NCBI GenBank assembly: GCA_025963465.1
Contig: JAOQAP010000266.1
Coordinates: 1-37,061, forward strand
DNA: 37,061 bases
From: Flavipsychrobacter sp.
GTDB lineage: Bacteria > Bacteroidota > Bacteroidia > Chitinophagales > Chitinophagaceae
Direction: 5' to 3'
Shown here piece by piece: positions 32,516 to 37,061 of this stretch. Under the pieces are notes generated by a model. That model was not told the origin of the DNA. It saw only the letters and a program-made list of their open reading frames with translations, and did not search any database. Every line of letters starts with the position of its first letter. The first letter of the stretch is position 1. Position numbers and translations under genes: made by a program.

Positions 32516-33580
32516 TTAGTGTTTTTCCATTTGAAGTAATACCATTTCACACGAAAATCCCGGCCCCATCGAAACCATTAATCCGTACCCGTTTTCAAAA
32601 CCTTGCGTAAAGAACTTTTCCAACACATACAAAACCGTAGCACTTGACATATTGCCATAGTCGTTTATTACTTCTCTTGTATTTTTAAGATCATTACCAT
32701 CTATTGACAGAGCATCTTCATAAGCATCCAGTACCTTTTTTCCTCCGGGGTGAAAAACGAAATTTTTTATGTCAGAAAGTGCCAGGTTGTTTTTTTCTAA
32801 GAACGTGGTAATGTCCGCATAGATGTTCTTTGAAATGATGGTAGGGATATCCTGTGAAAACAGCACCTTAAAACCTTTATCAAGAAATTCCCATCCCATA
32901 ACATCAAGTGAATCATAATACAGTTTGCTCCGGGCATCAACAAACCTGAACGAGTTTGCTGTTTTATTAGTGCGATTATCGCCTGTAACAACGCAACAGG
33001 CGACCCCATCTGCAAACAAACTTGAGCCTATGAAGTTACTCTTGCTGTAATCATTTTTTAGAAAAGTCATAGAACATAGTTCTACAGCAACAAGTAATAC
33101 AACGGCGTTTGGATTGGCCTTAGCCAATATGCTTGCTTTTGCAAATCCGGCAACGCCACCCGCACATCCCAGGCCGAAAATAGGGATGCGGTTGATATCC
33201 TGGTTTAACCTCATCTTGTTGATGATAAGGGCATCTAAGCTGGGAGTGGAAAGACCGGTGGTAGAAACAAAGATTATATCCGTGATCTCGTCTTTATTGA
33301 TCTGGGCGGATGAGATACATTGTTCAATGGCGCTCACTGAATTTTCAAGTGATATCCGGATGTACTCCGCATTTTGTTCCTGGAAAGTATGTGGAGTTGA
33401 ATAATACTTAAGCGGGTTACAGAAATTCCTGGTCTTTATTTCCGTATTATCAAAAGCAGATAACATTCTTTCCACTTGCGGAAATGAGGGTGCAAATAAT
33501 TCTTTGGCACACTGTTTAGCTTCCTCCTGACTTACTCTAAAAGGGAAATCAATTTTTGAAATTGCGGCTAAAGACGGCAT
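32516..33580 (-). CDS. Type III polyketide synthase (chalcone/stilbene synthase family)
   Basis: This 354-aa enzyme condenses acyl-CoA starters with malonyl-CoA to give alkylpyrones, resorcinols or related products. The catalytic triad is complete: C139 in GLGCAGG, H277 in FVFHPGGKK and N310 in NDYGNMSSATV. The C-terminal GFENGYGLMVSMGPGF segment is the family's GFGPG-type loop. The length fits bacterial members. With the ICMT-family gene directly downstream it most resembles the bpsA-bpsB layout, so a methylated alkylpyrone or a similar phenolic lipid is the best guess for the product. It is transcribed leftward from the 33.6-33.9 kb intergenic region. Confidence 0.93.
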   Translation of the reverse strand: MPSLAAISKIDFPFRVSQEEAKQCAKELFAPSFPQVERMLSAFDNTEIKTRNFCNPLKYYSTPHTFQEQNAEYIRISLENSVSAIEQCISSAQINKDEITDIIFVSTTGLSTPSLDALIINKMRLNQDINRIPIFGLGCAGGVAGFAKASILAKANPNAVVLLVAVELCSMTFLKNDYSKSNFIGSSLFADGVACCVVTGDNRTNKTANSFRFVDARSKLYYDSLDVMGWEFLDKGFKVLFSQDIPTIISKNIYADITTFLEKNNLALSDIKNFVFHPGGKKVLDAYEDALSIDGNDLKNTREVINDYGNMSSATVLYVLEKFFTQGFENGYGLMVSMGPGFSCEMVLLQMEKH

Positions 33581-33940
33581 ATGAAATCTAGTATTATGAT
33601 GATCGTTGACGAAAGGTACGTGCGTGTAGCCTTAATAAATCGAAATTAGAAGGGTTTTATGGTATTACGGTCTGTTTGAGCTATTTGCATTAAAAATAAA
33701 AAATCCATGATTTTATATTTATTATATGTTATCATTAAAAATGATGCCATGAATAAACAGGTTTCTCACAGAGGTACATACGAATTGGCAGGAGATCAGG
33801 ATTTACGACCAAACAATGCACAGGCGCGATTGTCGGGATAGGGCAGCAATTCTGATCAGCATAGTTAGTTTATTTGATCCGGGTCACTACAACATGGCAT
33901 GACTTTTACAACTAGCTTAAAAAATAAAAACAATTTAAAA
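33581..33940. other. Divergent intergenic region, PKS / OmpA
   Basis: AT-rich stretch of about 360 nt between the leftward PKS operon and the rightward OmpA-family gene; it should hold both promoters. I see no exact TAnnTTTG box in the right place, only near matches such as TTTATTTG before the OmpA gene. No gene or repeat is supported. Confidence 0.5.
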
Positions 33941-34447
33941 ATGAAAATGGTAAAAGTTACTGGTGCATTGCTTGTTATGGTTATGATGTTTAGCGCATGT
34001 AACTCCAGCAAATGCTACATGAAGAGATTTAAGAAGAAAGCCGGCAAAGAGGTGGGCACGTCAAACGTGAGTATGCGTGGAGACAGTGTAAGGGTAGTTT
34101 ATCCCGAGGTGACCATATTTGATTTCAACAAGGATGAAGTAAAGCCTGAAGCGAAAATGTCTATACAGCGTTTATCTACTTTGCTTAATAAGTATGACCG
34201 TGTAAATTTCGTTATTAATGGTTATACCGATAACGTAGGAACCGAAGATGTGAACCTGTCGTTGTCTCAGAAAAGGGCGGATAACACGAAAGCAGTTTTC
34301 CAGGCAGATGGTGTGAGCCCGGCGAGAATGCAGACGAACGGACTGGGAGCCAGCAAGCCTGTAATGAGCAACAGCACAGATGCTGGCCGCCAGGCCAACC
34401 GTCGTGTGGAATTCCTGATGTATGACAAGAAAGCTAAAAAGAAGTAA
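33941..34447 (+). CDS. OmpA-family lipoprotein
   Basis: This protein is 168 aa from the ATG at 33941; the frame is open 42 nt upstream, but this start puts a lipoprotein signal (MMFSAC, cysteine at about 20) at the N-terminus. The C-terminal 110 residues are an OmpA/MotB-type peptidoglycan-binding domain: IFDFNKDEVKPEA, NGYTDNVGTEDVNLSLSQKR and a closing ANRRVEF. This resembles Pal-type proteins that anchor the outer membrane to peptidoglycan. It is a single gene with a strong terminator after it. Confidence 0.9.
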   Translation: MKMVKVTGALLVMVMMFSACNSSKCYMKRFKKKAGKEVGTSNVSMRGDSVRVVYPEVTIFDFNKDEVKPEAKMSIQRLSTLLNKYDRVNFVINGYTDNVGTEDVNLSLSQKRADNTKAVFQADGVSPARMQTNGLGASKPVMSNSTDAGRQANRRVEFLMYDKKAKKK

Positions 34448-34465
34448 TCAATAACAGTACATAGC

Positions 34466-34493
34466 AACGGGCCGCGTTTTTTGCGGCCCGTTT
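34466..34493 (+). terminator. Intrinsic terminator after OmpA gene
   Basis: AACGGGCCGC and its exact complement form a 10-bp GC-rich stem around a T-rich loop and are followed by TTT. It lies about 19 nt past the OmpA-family stop and 15 nt before the convergent GIN-domain gene end, so it can serve both. Confidence 0.9.
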
Positions 34494-34507
34494 GTGTTTA
34501 ACATTGT

Positions 34508-35254
34508 TCAATTGCTTTGCTTATTATCTGTATGAATAGTGGCGCTGCCTGATATAGCCTGGTGGGTGATGGTGGGGTTGCCCCTGTAGGTGAACCTGGC
34601 TGCACCACTTGCCTCTATATCCATTTGCTGCAGGGCAGTGACCTCTGCTTTTGCCGAGCCTGAAATGTCAGAGATCACATTGGCGGCCTGTAAACCAAAC
34701 GCTTTTATTCTGGCGGAACCACTTATGCTATAAGTAGCTTGTTTTGCATTGCCATTCAATGCCGCAACAGACACTCCCGAAATATCTGATAAAACACGCC
34801 CGACATTCATTTGGTCTATAGATACATCAGTAGCTCCTGATAGAACCAGTAAAAAATTATCCCCGGTAAGGTTGCCAGCTACATTTGCTGTTGCAGCGCC
34901 TGACATGGAAAGCTCTTTTAAAGAAGGGACTGTAATGGTAGCTGTGTTATGCCCATCATTCATGATAGACCAGTTGTCGTCAATATCAAAGTATATCCTG
35001 AGCGTGCCTTTAACTACTTTGGTAGTGATGTGGCTGACAATGTTCTCATAGCCTGCTATCTCTACGGCGGGTGTGGCACCTTCCTTTATAGTTATACCTG
35101 CTTTGAGTGGAAAATCGATCTCCACGCCGTTAAAGGCAGTTACCTGCCGTTCGCTGCGAATAATGTTGCCTTTCCCCTGTAGTTTTTTTGTTTTACCCCA
35201 GGAGCAAAGTATAAAGCTTGCAATAATTGCGGATGCTAAAAAAATCTTTTTCAT
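34508..35254 (-). CDS. GIN-domain (DUF2807) secreted protein
   Basis: This 248-aa protein has an N-terminal signal (about 1-20) and then a head-GIN domain: a right-handed beta-solenoid of repeated short strands with S-G-[AS] turns (for example MSGAATANVAGNL, LSGATDVSID, ISGSARIKAFG, ASGAARFTYRG). Such proteins are common in Bacteroidota and are thought to be surface or periplasmic adhesin-like factors; a function is not established. It lies 30 nt upstream of the ABC permease on the same strand order (the permease is transcribed first), so the two may be co-transcribed. Confidence 0.9.
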   Translation of the reverse strand: MKKIFLASAIIASFILCSWGKTKKLQGKGNIIRSERQVTAFNGVEIDFPLKAGITIKEGATPAVEIAGYENIVSHITTKVVKGTLRIYFDIDDNWSIMNDGHNTATITVPSLKELSMSGAATANVAGNLTGDNFLLVLSGATDVSIDQMNVGRVLSDISGVSVAALNGNAKQATYSISGSARIKAFGLQAANVISDISGSAKAEVTALQQMDIEASGAARFTYRGNPTITHQAISGSATIHTDNKQSN

Positions 35255-35284
35255 ACAATTTAATTTTTGGAGGTTAATTATTTT

Positions 35285-37061
35285 CTATTCTGATCTCAGG
35301 CTTTTAACCGGATTCGCTTTAGCTGCTTTTATGGCCTGCAGGCTCACCGTGGCTATGGCTATTATCATAGCCAGCAGCCCTGAAATAATGAATACACCGG
35401 CGGTTATAGTTACGCGGTAAGTATAGTTCTGCAGCCATGAATGCATAGTGTACCATGCCAGCGGAAATGCCACCAATGCCGCTACTAATACCAGTATTAT
35501 AAATTCCTTAGAAAGCAGGGTGACAATATCCATGATCGATGCACCTATCACTCTCCTGATACCGATCTCCCGGGCTCGTTTCTCAGCCGTAAAGGCGGCA
35601 AGCCCGAACAAACCGAGACAGGAAATAAGTATGGCAAGGCCTGCGGATATTTTAGCCAGTTTGCCAATTACCTGCTCTGCAACGAATTTGGAAGCATAGC
35701 TTTCATCAACAAAATGCAGCTCGAACGGGAATGCAGGATTGTACTTTTTGAATATCCGCTCCATGCTTTGCATGTTATCGCTTAATGAACGCTTAGGATT
35801 GAGCCGCATGTTAATTATATTATAGTTCAGGTAGTATGCATGCACTATCATCGGGTTGACACGCTCAAATGGCGAGCCCCAAATAAAATCTTTGAACACG
35901 CCCACAATATGAAGGTCGGTATCGTGGGTTATTTTTTTTCCTATGGGGTCTTTAAAGCCAAATGCACGAGCGGCAGATTCACTAACAATGCAGTTCAGCG
36001 TATCGGACGGGAATTTTTCAATATTAAGGTCGCGGCCAGCTATAAGTTTGATACCGAAAAACTCCGTAAAGCCGTCGCTTGCCGTTACCAGGTCGAACAA
36101 AACATTATTATTCGGGGGCGACCCTTCCCATGATACGCCTAAAGTATTGTTGCCTGATTGTGTAATGGGATTACTGGTTTGGCAAACCGCTGTAGCTGTG
36201 CCCGATGATAATAGCTCCTGCTTTACGACAGCATAATTTTTATTGAGGTCACCGGTAAGATAATGATAAACTGCATTTTCGCTATTGTAGCCTGTTGGCC
36301 TGTTCCTTGCATGCTGTATCTGCTGCTGTATAATGATGGTGCAGATAATAAGCGCGATAGAAATAATGAACTGGAAAACGACCAATACCTTTCTCGGGTT
36401 GACAGAGCGTTTCGAGAGATTGAACGTGGATTTTAAAATGCTGACAGGCTGGAAGGCCGACAAATAGAATGCCGGGTAGCTGCCGGCCAGCAGTCCAGTA
36501 AAAAGAACGATCACTATTGCAACCAGCCAATACAGCGGGTTGCCGAATTGCAGAACAAGGCGTTTGCCCACCATCCCGTTGTACATAGGCAGTACCAGCC
36601 ATGCAATACCCACCGCAAGTACGAGGGCAATCAATGCAATGATGACAGACTCTGTAAGGAACTGCCTGATAAGGCTTTGTTTGGTTGCACCAATAACTTT
36701 CCTGATGGCGACTTCCTTTGCTCGTCGCTCCGACCTGGCAGTGGCAAGGTTCATAAAGTTGATACAGGCTATAAGAAGGATGAAAGCTGCTATAAGCCCT
36801 ACCATCCACACGTAGGTGATGCGGCCGCCTGATACTTTACCATTTTCAAACTCAGAATATAGCTGCCATTTCTTTACAGAGTGCAGGAAGAATTCGATGT
36901 TGGTCTCGTAACCGGCATGGGTGATGACCATTCTCCTTATCTTGTTATTGACTACCTCTTCCGAAGCATTGGGTTGCAGCTCTACGTAGGTCCTGCAAAA
37001 GTTATTGCCCCAGTATGGATAGTCCTGCCCTGTTTTTGTCAGATATTCCCAGGGTATGAGG
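35285..37061 (-). CDS. ABC transporter permease, FtsX/MacB type (partial)
   Basis: The frame stays open to the right edge, so the 5' end lies outside the window; about 590 residues are seen. The visible part starts in the first MacB-type periplasmic domain, then an FtsX domain (helices in LIACINFMNLATARSERRAKE and the following two), a second periplasmic domain, and a second FtsX domain near the C-terminus (FTAEKRAREIGIRRVIGAS and its helices). This doubled layout is typical of the 750-800 aa Bacteroidota permeases that pair with a LolD/MacB-like ATPase and act in lipoprotein release, peptide export or stress sensing. The ATPase gene is not in the window. Confidence 0.92.
   Translation of the reverse strand, partial: LIPWEYLTKTGQDYPYWGNNFCRTYVELQPNASEEVVNNKIRRMVITHAGYETNIEFFLHSVKKWQLYSEFENGKVSGGRITYVWMVGLIAAFILLIACINFMNLATARSERRAKEVAIRKVIGATKQSLIRQFLTESVIIALIALVLAVGIAWLVLPMYNGMVGKRLVLQFGNPLYWLVAIVIVLFTGLLAGSYPAFYLSAFQPVSILKSTFNLSKRSVNPRKVLVVFQFIISIALIICTIIIQQQIQHARNRPTGYNSENAVYHYLTGDLNKNYAVVKQELLSSGTATAVCQTSNPITQSGNNTLGVSWEGSPPNNNVLFDLVTASDGFTEFFGIKLIAGRDLNIEKFPSDTLNCIVSESAARAFGFKDPIGKKITHDTDLHIVGVFKDFIWGSPFERVNPMIVHAYYLNYNIINMRLNPKRSLSDNMQSMERIFKKYNPAFPFELHFVDESYASKFVAEQVIGKLAKISAGLAILISCLGLFGLAAFTAEKRAREIGIRRVIGASIMDIVTLLSKEFIILVLVAALVAFPLAWYTMHSWLQNYTYRVTITAGVFIISGLLAMIIAIATVSLQAIKAAKANPVKSLRSE

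Overview
The window looks like a chromosome segment from a Bacteroidota bacterium, most likely of the Chitinophagaceae/Sphingobacteriia type. Support: two proteins with type IX secretion (T9SS) C-terminal tails, a GIN-domain (DUF2807) protein, a fused DAHP synthase/chorismate mutase of the Bacteroidota kind, FtsX/MacB-type permeases, lipid A synthesis (lpxB), weak Shine-Dalgarno sequences, and several promoter-like boxes of the Bacteroidota form TTG-N19/20-TAnnTTTG.

Region 1 (1-9500), AT-rich accessory genes: a four-repeat DUF347 membrane protein; a convergent PAP2 phosphatase plus HD-domain hydrolase pair; then a rightward tripartite efflux operon (TolC-like channel, lipoprotein membrane fusion protein, RND pump) followed by a one-domain EamA transporter and a secreted protein of unknown function.

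Region 2 (9500-18900), a leftward defence locus: a type III restriction-modification pair (mod, res) is followed, with gaps of 3-26 nt or a 4-nt overlap, by five more genes: a PD-(D/E)XK/DUF5655 protein, a small coiled-coil protein, a CoiA-like nuclease with a membrane tail, a phospholipase D-like protein and an unknown acidic protein. A separate coiled-coil/winged-helix gene closes the cluster. Degenerate 10-bp tandem arrays lie on both sides of the cluster (9541-9580, and several between about 18418 and 18889). They share a loose decamer pattern and are the least explained structure here.

Region 3 (19200-21550), integration site: an 87-aa ORF overlaps a large serine recombinase by 4 nt. The recombinase frame runs through a strong terminator hairpin, the antisense of a tRNA-Ala 3' fragment and the antisense of a tRNA-linked GIY-YIG gene. 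An intact tRNA-Ala(GGC) and a tRNA-Ala 5' fragment lie just beyond. This looks like repeated insertion at a tRNA-Ala target, with everything to the left being a genomic island whose left end was not found.

Region 4 (21590-27900), more GC-rich core genes: a CheY/Rcp1-like response regulator, a small DUF6728-like membrane protein, lpxB with a small membrane protein, a ComA-type phosphosulfolactate synthase, aroE, a lipoprotein, a methyltransferase and the bifunctional DAHP synthase/chorismate mutase. Two shikimate-pathway genes therefore lie within about 3 kb.

Region 5 (27950-37061), surface and accessory genes: two T9SS cargo proteins, a helix-turn-helix protein with an acidic tail set among palindromic repeats, a type III polyketide synthase coupled to an isoprenylcysteine-methyltransferase-family protein (a layout like Bacillus bpsA-bpsB), an OmpA-family lipoprotein, a GIN-domain protein and an ABC permease cut by the right edge.
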